Made by a program: the position numbers and the translations under genes. The notes under the pieces are model-generated. The model was not told where the DNA came from and searched no databases. It saw only the letters and a list, made by a program, of their open reading frames with translations. From Verticillium longisporum (lineage: Eukaryota; Ascomycota; Sordariomycetes; Glomerellales; Plectosphaerellaceae), in assembly GCA_019188255.1 (NCBI GenBank), contig JAETXT010000002.1, positions 4,402,001 to 4,466,000 of the forward strand: a stretch of DNA of 64,000 nt. Direction: 5' to 3'. Positions 1-10,763 of the stretch are shown one piece after another (position 1 is the stretch's first letter; each line of letters begins with the position of its first letter).

Positions 1-2183
1 CAAAGAGCGGATCCAGACGCTGCAGGCCTCTCTGAAGATGCTCGCTTCGGTGGTTGCCGGTCGAGCACAGCAACAGCTGCCTGTCGAGAAGGAGCTCCGC
101 CAAAATATTGCGCAAATCCTCAGGTCGTGCAAGACCGCGATCGAACGTCTCAGAATGGAGCTTCCGGAACTCACAGACAGCCCCGGCTTTTTGGGAAGAA
201 CGAAAACGACTATAGTCATGACGATCAAGTCGGGGGTGATTCAAGGTCTGCTCTCGCACATCAGCTCCTACGCCCAGGTCTTGCAACTGAGCGTCAGTAC
301 TCTGTCACTGTAGGTTGACCAGCTTCTGAACACCGACATACTTCCCTTGCTAACACATTCAAAGAGGGTCATTACGCGCACAACAAAAATCACAAGACGA
401 GGTCCAGAAGGAGATCAAGAAGCTCACGCAACAAATCCGATCTGCCGACCTGTTCGCGAACCATGCTTGGACCCGACGCCCTAGCGCAATAAGCTGGGGC
501 GACACGGAGACACGCTTTGATGACACTGAGGCGTTGAAGCAAGAAATCCATGCGTGGAGGATCTCTGCAGATGACGTTGCGGCGGCCGCGACTTTGCAGG
601 ATTCGAAGAATAACTTGTCAGACACGTCTCTGACCCAACTGATATCGGGAAGGTCGTCCATCCGAACAGCTCCCTCGACGGTAGGCGTCGAGTCAGAACA
701 TAAATTTGATGACTGGGACCCGCAGCCGCACAGAAGGGGAGCCAGCCTGGGCCGCGACATCCTCGAGGTGCAGTACGAAGAAAATCAAAGCATTGTACAA
801 CAATTGGAAGACTGCGGCATCTTTCTCCGGGCGTCGTCGTTTCAGAAGAGAGGTATTGAAATGAGGGAGCAGCTCTGCAGTCCAAACCACGGCGTAGAGT
901 TTCCGTTCAACCATCGAGCCGCTATGAAGGAAAAACTCGCCGACATTCTCCTTTCGTGTGAAACGAGCGCCGAAGATTCAGAGGCCCAGGGTATTCTGCA
1001 AGGCGTCCTCGCTGAAGAGGCTGTTCAGCCAGAAGACCAGCAGGACCAAGTTCGACTTGGCCGTTTATACCACAAGCTTGGCAGCCTTTTCCGCCGGCAC
1101 GGCAACCTGGACCAAGCCGAAGAGTTTCTGAGTCGAGCTCTCGAAGACAGACGAAATTCCGGTACCGTGCCTGCCCTTGAAGTCCACCAAACTGCGGAGC
1201 TTCTGGTCGATGTTCTGCAAGAGCAAGGCAAGTTTGACGAGGCTCGAGGAATCCGGAAACGACTCCGGCAGATATACCCAGACGAGAACAACGACAGCCC
1301 AGTAGAAAGCAATGAGCTGTCGAGAGCATATGCTTGGTGTACCGAACACGGGTTCGATATCGATGCTGAGACTTTCAGCTTCAACGCCTATTGTGAGGAG
1401 CTCAACACGACGCCAGTACATCTGGCTCTCACTGAACGTGACACCGAGATCCTGCCTCTGATGGTAAAGCATGTAGCTCATCTGGATGATGACAGTCACG
1501 AAAATCTAGCCACACCTCTTTTGCTTGCTGCCTCGACGAGGAATCGTTTATCAGTCGAGATACTTCTTCAGTACGGTGCCAATGTCGATAATCGGGACAA
1601 TCACGGCATGAGTCCTCTCCATCGATGCCAAACTCGAGAAGGGGGCGTGCAAGTGGCCACTCTTCTCCTCGACAAGTGTCCGGATGTACTGGACATGGTT
1701 GACAAGCAGGGTAAAACAGCCCTGTACATGGCCTGCGAGAAGGGAAACAGAGAGATGGTCAAGTTCTTGCTCGAGAGGGGCGCTGATCCCAACATTTGCC
1801 AGAGGACACCGGGTACGGGACGAGCTAGCACTGACAATGTGTGCACGCCGCTCATTGCCGCGATCAAAGACGTGCCAGATTACACGTGCAAAGTTGCCAT
1901 CGTGGAGGATCTTCTTGTTCATAAGGCGAACCCACAATTGACTGATGCGTACGGTGATACGGCTTTCATAGCAGCGAACGGTCTTGGACTGCCTCGAGAC
2001 ATAATCAAAGATCTGCTGCACAGGTACGCTCCACCTCCTGGGCGGAGGTCAAGCAGCTTTTCGGAGTCGACACGGCAGACAGGTTCCTCGTGCGGGAGCG
2101 AGGCTGGGTCGACGAAGCGAAGAGGACTGCGGCTAGGCTCTCTGTTGAGCAAGACTAGAAGCCAACAGTCTGACAGGAGTTGA
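1..2183 (+). CDS. TPR/ankyrin-repeat protein with fungal N-terminal domain (5' partial)
   Basis: The reading frame is open from the first bases of the window, so the 5' end lies outside. Exon 1 ends at 309, an intron follows (310-364, GTAGGT donor, GCTAAC branch, AAAG acceptor), and exon 2 runs 365-2183 in a continuous frame. The N-terminal part (about nt 2-700) is helical and resembles the coiled fungal N-terminal domain found in STAND and ankyrin proteins. Nt 1048-1290 encode two TPR-like helical pairs (LGRLYHKLGSLFRRHGNLDQ, QGKFDEARGIRKRLRQIYP). Nt 1405-2030 encode about five ankyrin repeats (e.g. KTALYMACEKGNREMVKFLL). The Ser/Arg-rich tail is probably disordered. This architecture usually acts as a protein-protein scaffold in fungal signalling or heterokaryon incompatibility. 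No nucleotide-binding P-loop is visible in the part present, and the substrate is unknown. Confidence 0.8.
310..364 (+). other. intron 1 of the TPR/ankyrin gene
   Basis: GTAGGT donor, GCTAAC branch site at 349-354 and AG acceptor at 363-364. Removing these 55 nt joins the two open frames without a stop. An acceptor two bases later would break the frame. Confidence 0.75.
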
Positions 2184-2789
2184 GTGGGATCGACAGCCAA
2201 GGACCGGAAGCTGGAAGCCAGGAGTAGTGCTGGGGAGTAATGATACCATTTTGTACTTCGGGGGTAGAACTTTTGGCGGATTTGATGGCTGGTGACCTTG
2301 GTGGTCTGGCTTCAAGGTTGGCTAGGTATGGTGACATGATGCTGGGAGAATGTGTGGGCCACTAAGTACGGGGAGCGACAGCGCAAGTAGCGAGTGGATT
2401 AACAGTGCAGCGATTCAATATACCTAGTATAGTCAGCAAACCAGCAATAGCCCCACTATCTTCGTCATTCGAGCCCAGTGTCCACTAGAGCTTGACCTGG
2501 TCAATCAATGACCGCACTCACTCACTCAGTTGAGGCAGGCACGCGCACACACAGCCTTGCTTCTCTGGGATTCCGAATAACCCCCTCACCTGAGGTCCCA
2601 ACGTTCGCCATTCGGACTGGAACGAGACGACTGAGGTCACTTATCAGACATCGTCGAACAGGCTATATCGACTGGATGGGCCACGAATGAAGACTGCCTT
2701 GAGCAATCGGCTATCGAAACCCCGCGGCACAGCCTTGCCAGGTCCTTCATGAAGAGATTCACACATATTCAACCACAAAACTCTCCAAC
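2184..2789. other. intergenic region between the ankyrin gene and SKI3
   Basis: About 600 nt with no convincing coding frame or RNA gene. It should hold the 3' UTR of the ankyrin gene and the SKI3 promoter. The last 40 nt before the SKI3 ATG are A/C-rich (AACCACAAAACTCTCCAAC), a common fungal leader context. Confidence 0.5.
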
Positions 2790-5700
2790 ATGTCGTCAAA
2801 AGCCCAGCTGAAGTCCATAGCGGACTCGGTGAAACAGTCCAAATGGGACGACGCAGTACAAAAGGCCACCGACTTTCTAGGGAACGATCCCAAGAATTAT
2901 CAAGCGTGAGATGACTCTCAGCCTAACAATGCACGTCACACTAACACTTGCCCGGTCTAGGAACCTGCTTCTCGCGTTTGCTCTGGACAAGAAGAGCAAG
3001 TTCGATGAAGCCGAAAAAGCCTACAGGGCGGCGGCGGCACTCAAACCCCAGGACAGCCAGGCATGGCAGGGTCTCATCAAGCTGTACGAGAAGCAGGGAC
3101 CGCAAAAGATCTCTGGTTACAAGCAAGCAGCTCTCAGCCTCGCCGAGATTTGGCGTGACGCTGATGAGATGTACAAGTGCCAAGACGTGATTGACAAGTT
3201 CATTGACTACGCACGAGCACAGGGCGACCGCGCACAATACGTGGACGCCCTCGACCTCATCCTGCCAGACAGTCCCATCTACCCTGCCCTCGAAGGCCGC
3301 GTTGCCCACCCTGCGAAGACCTACGACACCATGGCGCAGATCATTGAGACGGATGAAAAGAAACGCATCAACACGCTCATTGGTGAAAGGAGGACAAGAA
3401 TAGGCGCTCGCGTTGCCGAAGTCACGCTTGAGGTCAAGCGTGAAGTGCTCGGCAGCAGCAAGCTCGCTCACATATACCAACAGCTCATCATCTGGAGCAG
3501 CGATGACGATGTTCGACGAAAGTATGAGGAGAAGCTTCTCCAGTGGTGGCACACTATGCTTCTCGTGTCGCCTCCTGGACCACAGAAAGCAGAGGTGCTG
3601 CAAACAGTTCTTCGGCTTTCTCTCGACATGGTCATTATCAAGCACCCTTTCCAGCTCGCTTGGGAAATTGCCATCAACTGGAAAGATGGCGCCGAAATAC
3701 GCGACTGGGACGTCAACATGCTGCGAGACTACTGCACCTTCTTTCCTGAGACGGATCTGTACAAGGTCATCACCGGATACCTGACGAGCTCAATCTCTCC
3801 CTTCCCAAAGCCCGTTCCGACAGACTTGGAAGCCAGTGAGACTGAAGATGAGAGCGAAGACGACGACGGAGGCGGCGTGTCAATGGTGCCACTGACGGAT
3901 GACGACCGGCTTTTCATGATGATTGACGGCATTGCGACTGCAGACTCGATATTTGCCTACCGTCTGATGGGCGAATACTACCAGCACCTCGAAGAACACG
4001 AAAGCATTGTCGAGCTCATGCGCAAGGCTCAGAAGCATCTTGCTGCCGAGCGCATCAAGACTGGCGTGCCGTTTCAGCATACTGGCGATGCGTATGCATT
4101 GTTCTTGGGAACCGCCCTTGTCTTTTACCAATCTCCTCGCCACCATACGGAAGCCAAGTCTCTATTCGAGGGTGTCCTGGCGCACGACCCATCCTCGACG
4201 GCTGCACTGATAGGGATCGGTCTTATCTATGAGGAAGAGGAAGACTACGACGATGCCGTCGACTTCTTGGAGCGGGCTGTGGGCAGGGACCCGAGCAACT
4301 TGCGCATCAAGACCGAAGCAGCGTGGGTGAAGGCACTCAAGGGAGACTACGAACTTGCCCGTGCGGAGCTTGAGGCGTCACTGCCCTTGATTGAGAAGAA
4401 GGGCCAGACTTCCAAGGAGCTCCTTGCTCTGACGCAGTACCGACTTGGTTCGTGCATTTGGAACCTCGACACGTCCAAAGCGGCGCGTAAGAGTCGGACA
4501 GGAGCCTATGCCTACTTCTTGGACGCTCTCAAGAACGACCTCAATTTGGCGCCCGCGTATACCAGCCTCGGTGTCTACTACGCTGAATATGCCAAGGACA
4601 AGAAGCGGGCAAGGCGGTGTTTCCAAAAGGCCGTCGAGCTGTCTTCGTCCGAAGTCACCGCCGCTGAGCGTCTTGCGCGTTCCTTCGCCGACGAAGGTGA
4701 TTGGGATCGCGTTGAACTCGTTGCTCAGCGCGTGGTCGACTCTGGAAAGGTCAAGCCGCCGCCCGGATCTAAGCGGAAGGGTATCAGCTGGCCGTTTGCT
4801 GCACTCGGTGTCGCGGAGCTCAACAAACAGGACTATCACAAGGCCATTGTGTCTTTCCAGTCTGCCCTACGGGTGTCGCCAGAGGACTATCATTCGTGGG
4901 TCGGCCTCGGCGAAAGCTACTACTCGTCCGGTCGGTACATTGCCGGCATGAAGGCGACACTGAACGCACAAAAGTTGGAGGAGACGATCTCAGCCGACAA
5001 GCTTGGCGACACATGGTTCACCAAGTACATGCTTGCTAACATCAAGCGAGAGCTAGGAGAGTACGATGAGTCTATTGTCCTATACCGTGAGGTTCTTGAC
5101 GGCAGAGCTGGCGAGGACGGAGTGGCCATTGCGCTCATGCAGACGCTCGTAGAGAATGCGCTTGATGGTATTGAAAAGGGCTTCTTCGGCAAGTCAGTCG
5201 AACTGGCACTGGAGACCATCTCTTTTGCGGCCAAAGCTGATGACAGCGTCGTCAAGACATTCAACTACTGGAAGACCCTGGGAGATGCGTGCTCTGTCTT
5301 TTCAGCTGTTCAGAGCCGAGCGGCAGATTTCCCGGGCGAGGCTGTCACGGCAATCATCGAAAAGGGAGCCGAAGATGCCTACGCCCTCTTGGCCGACGTC
5401 GATCACGTTGATGACACTGTTGTCTCTGCAAAGGGCCTGTTCTCCGAGGATGAGAGGCTCGGTGTCGACCTGACGAGGTGCATTCACGCGACGATCCTCT
5501 GCCACAAGCGAGCTATCCACGAGTCGGCGACCGACATACACGCGCAAGCCGTAGCGTACTACAACCTGGGCTGGGCCGAGCACCGAGCCCACATCTGCCT
5601 GCCCTCTAGCATCAGGAAGAAGTCGAGCGTCTATCTCAAGGCTTCGATGCGCTGCTTCAAGCGGGCCATCGAGCTCGAGGCCGGCAACTCGGAATTCTGG

Positions 5701-7092
5701 AACTCGCTGGGTGTCGTTACGAGCGAAATCAGCCCGGCCGTTGCGCAGCATTCCTTCATCCGCAGTGTTCACCTTAACGAGAGGAGCCCCGTGGCGTGGG
5801 CCAACCTTGGAACTCTGGCCTTGCTGCAGAACGATGTCAGGCTCGCCAACGAAGCATTCACGCGGGCCCAATCCACGGATCCCGACTATGCACACGCCTG
5901 GCTGGGCCAGGGCTTCGTCGCTTTGCTGCTCGGGGAGCCAAAGGAAGCTCGCGGCCTGTTCACGCACGCCATGGATATTGCAGAGTCATCGTCTGCTCTG
6001 ACGCGGCGGCAGTACTCCGTGGCCGTATTTGACCACATTCTCACGACGCCTCTCAACTTTAACATTTCGTCGCTCATACAGCCCGTATTTGCACTGAGCC
6101 AGCTGAACAGGCTCAAGCCCCAGGATCTCGCCTATGGCCACTTGTCGAGCCTCTTCAGAGAGCGAACGCGGGACAACGCGCCTGCCGTCGCCGTGCTGGA
6201 AAAGATCTGCGGCGTACTGGAGACCGACTACGAGCTGACCGAGTCGGCTCAGTCCCTCGCGCGCTTCGCTCTCGCCAGGACGGATCTCGCTCGGCTGTAC
6301 CTGGCCGCAGGCTCCTACGAGCAAGCCATTGAATGCGGCGACCTGGCGATCCAGCTCAGCAGCGACGAGTCGGACAACGAACTCACCATGGACGAGCGCA
6401 AGAAAGAGCGCCTCTCGGCCCACCTGACGATCGGTCTGGGGCACTACTACAGCCAGGACATGGCCGAGTCGCTGCGCTGCTTCGAGGCCGCGCTCAGCGA
6501 GTCGGACAACAACCCCGACGCCGTCGGCCTCCTGGCGCAGGTGCTGTGGGCCGCAGGCGGCGAGGACTCGCGCGAGAGGGCGCCTGCGGCGCTGTGCGAA
6601 GTCATCGAGGCGCACCCGGACCACGTCCCGGCGGTTCTGCTCCTGGGCGTCATCGCCCTGCTCGACGACGACGAGGAATCGGTCGAGGCCGTCGTCGCCG
6701 AGCTGCAGGGTCTCCGGACCAGCGACAAGGTGCAGCCGTCGGAGCACTCGCAGCTCGGCGAGGTGCTGAGCGCCATTGCCGCGCTCGGCGCCGACGCCGC
6801 TGAGGAGGAGGGCAGGGAGGTCCTGACCCAGGCGCAGACGGACATCATGTTGTACCCTCACCTGCCGCACGGATGGTCGAGGCTCGCGGATGCCGGCGGC
6901 GATGACTACGCAGCGGACACGGCGCTGCGGGTGGCGCTGAAGGCGGTGCCGCCACGGGGGACGCTCGAGGCGGCGGATCTGTCGAGAGCGTACGCCGGCA
7001 CGGGCAAGGCAGCGGATGCGCAGATTGCCATCCACCTGGCGCCGTGGGCGCGGGAGGGATGGACGGCGTTGCGCGATGCCGTTTCGGCGTGA
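2790..7092 (+). CDS. SKI3: Ski complex TPR subunit Ski3
   Basis: Ski3 is the tetratricopeptide scaffold of the cytoplasmic Ski2-Ski3-Ski8 complex, which feeds RNA to the exosome for 3'-5' decay. Exon 1 (2790-2905) starts MSSKAQLKSIADSVKQSKWD. The intron is 2906-2960 (GTGAG...TCTAG), and exon 2 (2961-7092) runs on without a stop. The predicted product is about 1415 aa, the usual size for fungal Ski3. It is built almost entirely of TPR helices: the first pair lies at about residues 35-85, a cluster at 340-480, and others follow such as AWANLGTLALLQNDVRLANE and AYTSLGVYYAEYAKDKKRAR. An acidic linker (SETEDESEDDDGG) sits near residue 320. The start was chosen because it precedes a conserved N-terminal TPR and has a good context; an ATG inside the intron (2911) would skip exon 1. 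Identification rests on length, TPR pattern and recalled family similarity. Confidence 0.88.
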
Positions 7093-7170
7093 GGACAGGG
7101 GTGACATGAAAGGGGGCATGCATGGGAACTGGATGTAGACGTGTTTATGAATATGAATCAATGTGGTGCT

Positions 7171-7210
7171 GCCAGATATGATCTGGATGAGCCAGATATG
7201 ATCTGGATGA
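7171..7210. repeat. perfect 20-bp tandem duplication
   Basis: Two adjacent identical copies of GCCAGATATGATCTGGATGA just downstream of the SKI3 stop codon. They lie 62 nt upstream of the 22-bp minisatellite. Confidence 0.9.
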
Positions 7211-7272
7211 ACTGGGTATCTGATGCTCGAACTCCTGGGATGCCATGTTGTCGTTGTCGGGAACAACCCGTC

Positions 7273-7383
7273 GTACAGTCTTGTCTCCATTCCGGTACAG
7301 TCTTGTCTCCATTCCGGTACAGTCTTGTCTCCATTCCGGTACAGTCTTGTCTCCATTCCGGTACAGTCTTGTCTACCATTCCG
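7273..7383. repeat. 22-bp minisatellite, 5 copies
   Basis: The unit starts GTACAGTCTTGTCTCC and is 22 bp long. Four copies are perfect; the fifth (7361-7383) carries one inserted A. The array lies between the convergent 3' ends of SKI3 and RMI1, so it falls in the 3' UTR of one or both. The unit length is not a multiple of three and the plus strand is stop-free in all three frames, which creates spurious repetitive reading frames. Confidence 0.95.
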
Positions 7384-7396
7384 CAAGCAAACAAGA

Positions 7397-8152
7397 TCAC
7401 GGCCCCGATCCGGCGTCCGAACCCACAGCCTCCCTCAACCTCGTCAAGCGCCCCTCGACCCACGGTCTCTGCCACGCCTCAATCTTGCCGCCGAGCACGA
7501 CGCAATTCTCGGGCGTCAACAGCAAGGTGCCCCTCGCGACTCTGGTGCCGCGGCGAATGAGCATCTTCTCGCCAATGGCCGTGACGCCGACGCCGATCCT
7601 CTCGATCCTCGTCAGCTCCATGGCGTAGACGTTCTGGCCACGACAGTCCTGCAGCACGAGCCTGTGCGTGGCATTCCCGGCCGCAGCAGCAGACGCTCTT
7701 GTTGGGGGCTGCTGCGGTTGCTGCGTCGTCGCCGTGTCGCCGAGGTCATGGCCGAGGGTGTCGTCGGCGGCGTCGTTGGTCGGCAGGCGGATGATCTCGC
7801 GGCCGCGGGTGCCCTCGCCGCGCTCAATGGCCTCGAGCGCCTCGACCTGCTCCCAGCGGCTGCGCGACAGGTTCTCGACGTCGGCGACCTGGACGTGGAC
7901 GTCGGCGGCGAGGGTGCGCGCGGCGGTCGTCGGCGCAGCGAGGTCGGGCGGGAAGGCGGCGGCGTGGGCCGGGTCGAGGAGGGCCGGGGTCGTGAGGTCG
8001 GCGGCGAGGAGGCGGGCTTTGGCGGTCGCGACGAGGGACTGCAGCGGCGGCGGCGGGTGGCGGGTGCCCAGCAGGGCGGTGAGCCAGGGCGCGGTCGGGG
8101 TTGGGTAGTGGGCTGCTTGGAGGGCGAGGCGTAGCTGGAGGGCGAGGTCCAT
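7397..8152 (-). CDS. RMI1: RecQ-mediated genome instability protein 1 (RMI1-like)
   Basis: A single-exon frame of 251 aa from the ATG at 8152 to a TGA at 7399-7397. The N-terminal helical part (LRLALQAAHYPTPTAPWLTA) is followed by an Ala/Pro-rich linker. A C-terminal OB-fold at about residues 165-235 includes HRLVLQDCRGQNVYAMEL and the core LTPENCVVLGGKIEAW, typical of the RMI1 N-terminal family. RMI1 binds topoisomerase III and a RecQ helicase and helps dissolve double Holliday junctions in the nucleus. The length matches short fungal RMI1 proteins. The gene is convergent with SKI3 and is bracketed by two minisatellites. The name is from recalled family motifs, so a database search would settle it. 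Confidence 0.78.
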   Translation of the reverse strand: MDLALQLRLALQAAHYPTPTAPWLTALLGTRHPPPPLQSLVATAKARLLAADLTTPALLDPAHAAAFPPDLAAPTTAARTLAADVHVQVADVENLSRSRWEQVEALEAIERGEGTRGREIIRLPTNDAADDTLGHDLGDTATTQQPQQPPTRASAAAAGNATHRLVLQDCRGQNVYAMELTRIERIGVGVTAIGEKMLIRRGTRVARGTLLLTPENCVVLGGKIEAWQRPWVEGRLTRLREAVGSDAGSGP

Positions 8153-8210
8153 GGTGCGGTGATGAGAGGTGTTGGAATCGTGAGCTTGGTGATACTGACC
8201 GTAAGCCTAG

Positions 8211-8244
8211 CTACCTACCTACCTACCTAGCTACCTACCTACCT
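8211..8244. repeat. TACC/CTAC tetranucleotide repeat
   Basis: Two CTACCTACC blocks separated by AGCTACC, about 60 nt upstream of the RMI1 start. The same motif recurs in other intergenic regions here (8415-8434, 24834-24853, 25199-25235). Confidence 0.85.
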
Positions 8245-8414
8245 GTGGGCGTCCTCTTGTGAGGGGGTAACATGAAGGAAGGGACTCCTGGTGGTACAGT
8301 TAGTCAGCAGGAACTATATAACGTAGCCCTGGGGGCACGTTGGCCAAAAACTAAGCCAGATACAACAACACTTATCCACCTAATACCATCAACTGTTTTT
8401 GGCGACAGCAGCAG

Positions 8415-8434
8415 GGTAGGTAGGTAGGTAGGTA
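8415..8434. repeat. GGTA microsatellite, 5 units
   Basis: Five perfect GGTA units, the reverse complement of the TACC motif at 8211-8244. Confidence 0.9.
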
Positions 8435-8876
8435 ACTTTGCACCTTAGGTACCAGGTACTTGTCTGTACCTGCACCTCTGGTAGGGCTGAACAGGGACCT
8501 CGACCCTTCCAGCCTTCTCCAGCGGCTGCTGCCTAAGGCACAGGTGCCCCGCGGCAGTGACGGCGTGCTGGGGAAGGCCCTGTCAAGGCCCGCCGTTGCT
8601 GACACAGCTCAGTGCTGCCTGCCCTCCTTACCTTTCTGACCTCAAAAGGCAAGAGAGCAAGAAGAGGAATGAGATCACAAACACGGCTGCCGAAGCTCCC
8701 GCCCGACAGAGCCTCGAAACCTTCCTCGGCACCTTCTCACCTGACCTCTCCACGCAGCCAAGCCAGCAAGCAAGCAAGCAAGCCATTGGACGGGCCCAGT
8801 GAGACAACTACACACACAACTACGTGCGGCATCGGATCCAATCACTAATCCTTCCGACATTGTTCACGATACAAAC

Positions 8877-9313
8877 CATGACTTTCTCCGCCAAATACTC
8901 CCATGACTCTCCACCAAATACTCCCATGACTCTCCGCCAAATACTCCCATGACTCTCCGCCAAATACTCCCATGACTCTCCGCCAAATACTCCCATGACT
9001 CTCCGCCAAATACTCCCATGACTCTCCGCCAAATACTCCCATGACTCTCCGCCAAATACTCCCATGACTCTCCGCCAAATACTCCCATGACTCTCCGCCA
9101 AATACTCCCATGACTCTCCGCCAAATACTCCCATGACTCTCCGCCAAATACTCCCATGACTCTCCGCCAAATACTCCCATGACTCTCCGCCAAATACTCC
9201 CATGACTCTCCGCCAAATACTCCCATGACTCTCCGCCAAATACTCCCATGACTCTCCGCCAAATACTCCCATGACTCTCCGCCAAATACTCCCATGACTC
9301 TCCGCCAAATACT
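8877..9313. repeat. 23-bp minisatellite, 19 copies
   Basis: The unit starts CATGACTCTCCGCCAAAT and is 23 bp long. The first copy (8877-8901) is 25 nt with a two-base insertion. Eighteen further copies run head to tail from 8902 to 9313, nearly all identical; the copy at 8902 has one C-to-A change and the last is truncated by two bases. Because 23 is not divisible by three and the minus strand has no stop in any phase, all three minus frames are open and encode the same 23-residue period (MGVFGGESWEYLAESHGSIW...). There are no unique spacers, so this is not a CRISPR array. I treat it as non-coding. Confidence 0.95.
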
Positions 9314-9680
9314 GACACGATCGCCCTCTAAGCCCCATTCTCCATCTTCGTCGGAGCCTGTGTGTCATCATCCGGAAGCTTTGCCATGTGCATCGACCCA
9401 GCCCTCGGCATCATCTGGAACCACTATGACTGATGGCGCTTCGTCAGGATGCTTTCATCTGGGACGCCAGCACTGCAAACTGCTCCGCCAACGTCTCGTC
9501 GGAGAATGCAGCGCCATGCAGCTCTCATGCCGTACCACACACCCTTTCATGCGGGTGACTACCTGGGTATAAAACTAGGTTGTCCGGATCACGAACCTGA
9601 TCTTCACTGCAAAAATAGTATAGCAAAAAAGACCTCCCTCTACATCACCACATATCACCTTGCAGAACCATACAACAAAC
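9314..9680. other. upstream region of the NmrA-like gene
   Basis: About 370 nt with no credible gene. It holds a TATAAAA box at 9568-9574 and a pyrimidine- and CA-rich leader (CCTCCCTCTACATCACCACA) just before the ATG. Confidence 0.5.
9568..9574 (+). promoter_or_regulatory. TATA box of the NmrA-like gene
   Basis: TATAAAA, 107 nt upstream of the ATG at 9681, followed by a pyrimidine-rich leader. Position and context fit a core promoter, but no transcription start is shown. Confidence 0.45.
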
Positions 9681-10763
9681 ATGGCACCCCTCGTTTTCGT
9701 CGTCGGCGGCACCGGTGCCCAGGGCATCCCCGTCATCCGTGGTCTCGTCAAGGACGGCGCCTACCGCGTGCGTGCCCTCACGCGGGACCTCAACTCGGCG
9801 CGCGCCAAGCAGCTGCTGGCCCTCGGCAACGTCGAGCTGCAGGAGGGCTCCTTTGCCAGCGAAACGGACCTGCGCGCCGGCTTGGGCGGCGCCCAGGCGG
9901 CCTTTGTCAACATTGACGGCTTCAACTCGGGCGAGAAGACGGAGATGTTCTGGGCCATGCGGTCGTACGAGCTCGCCCTCGAGGCGGGGCTCGGCTTCTT
10001 CGTCTACGGCAACCTCGACTACGTCTACAAGAAGAGCGGCTACGACGCCCGCTTCCGCACCGGCCACTACGACGGCAAGGGCCGCATCGGCGAGTGGATC
10101 CGCCTGCAGAACGCCGACAATGCCGGCCGCATGAAGGCCGCCATCTTCACGACGGGCCCGTACATGGCCATGGCCATCGCCGCCTACACGCCCATGTCGC
10201 CGCGCGTCGAGGACGGCGTCGTCACCTGGCGCGTGCCCCTCGGCGACGGCGCCGTCGCCCACGTCGACCTCGACGACTGCGAGCACTACGTCCGCTGGCT
10301 CTTCGACAACCAGGACCGCGCCAGCGGCCTCGACCTCGAGGTCGCCATCGACCTCATCCCCTACGCCGACCTCGCGCGCGCCTTTGAGACGGTCACGGGC
10401 CACCCGGCGCGCTACATCGACACGTCGCTCGACGACTACTGGTCCGGCAGCGCCATGGGCGACGGCTCCCGCGCGTCGGCCTACAACTCGGACCTCAACG
10501 ATCCCGCCGCCATGACGCAGCGCCAAAACTTTGACGGCTTCTGGACCATGTGGAAGAACTCGGGCGGCAACAAGGGTGTCGTGCGCCGCGACTTGGCGCT
10601 CCTCGACGAGATCCACCCCGGCCGCGTCAAGACGGCCGAGGCGTACTTTCGGCGCGAGGACGCCAGGGGGCGCGCCGCGGGCCTCGGGACTCTCTGGGAA
10701 CGGGTCAATAACCTGCGGCCCGTGCTGAAGCTTGCTGAGGATGGCATGAGGGGGCGGATCTGA
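9681..10763 (+). CDS. NmrA-like NAD(P)-binding protein
   Basis: A single exon of 360 aa. The first ATG (AACAAACATGGC) begins MAPLVFVVGGTGAQGIPVI, which places the Rossmann GGTGAQG motif at residues 9-15; a TTG seven codons upstream is unlikely to be used. The fold continues with ALTRDLNS and a strand ending FVNIDGF, then a loop with YDGKGRIGEWI that supplies the lysine seen in NmrA/HSCARG proteins. These atypical short-chain dehydrogenases lack the classical Tyr-Lys pair and often sense the NAD(P) redox state or act as isoflavone-reductase-like enzymes. The third codon position is strongly C/G. The neighbours (RMI1, VPS51) give no pathway hint, so the substrate is unknown. Confidence 0.85.
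   Translation: MAPLVFVVGGTGAQGIPVIRGLVKDGAYRVRALTRDLNSARAKQLLALGNVELQEGSFASETDLRAGLGGAQAAFVNIDGFNSGEKTEMFWAMRSYELALEAGLGFFVYGNLDYVYKKSGYDARFRTGHYDGKGRIGEWIRLQNADNAGRMKAAIFTTGPYMAMAIAAYTPMSPRVEDGVVTWRVPLGDGAVAHVDLDDCEHYVRWLFDNQDRASGLDLEVAIDLIPYADLARAFETVTGHPARYIDTSLDDYWSGSAMGDGSRASAYNSDLNDPAAMTQRQNFDGFWTMWKNSGGNKGVVRRDLALLDEIHPGRVKTAEAYFRREDARGRAAGLGTLWERVNNLRPVLKLAEDGMRGRI

Noticed and set aside
5986..7386. 466-codon minus-strand frame
   Set aside because: It is antisense to the GC-rich 3' part of SKI3 and runs into the 22-bp array. No family features.
8877..9313. CRISPR-like array
   Set aside because: Units are contiguous with no unique spacers, and the organism is a fungus. It is a minisatellite.
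8820..9371. Long minus-strand reading frames of 23-residue repeats
   Set aside because: They exist in all three frames because the 23-bp unit lacks stops. There is no coding context before or after the array.
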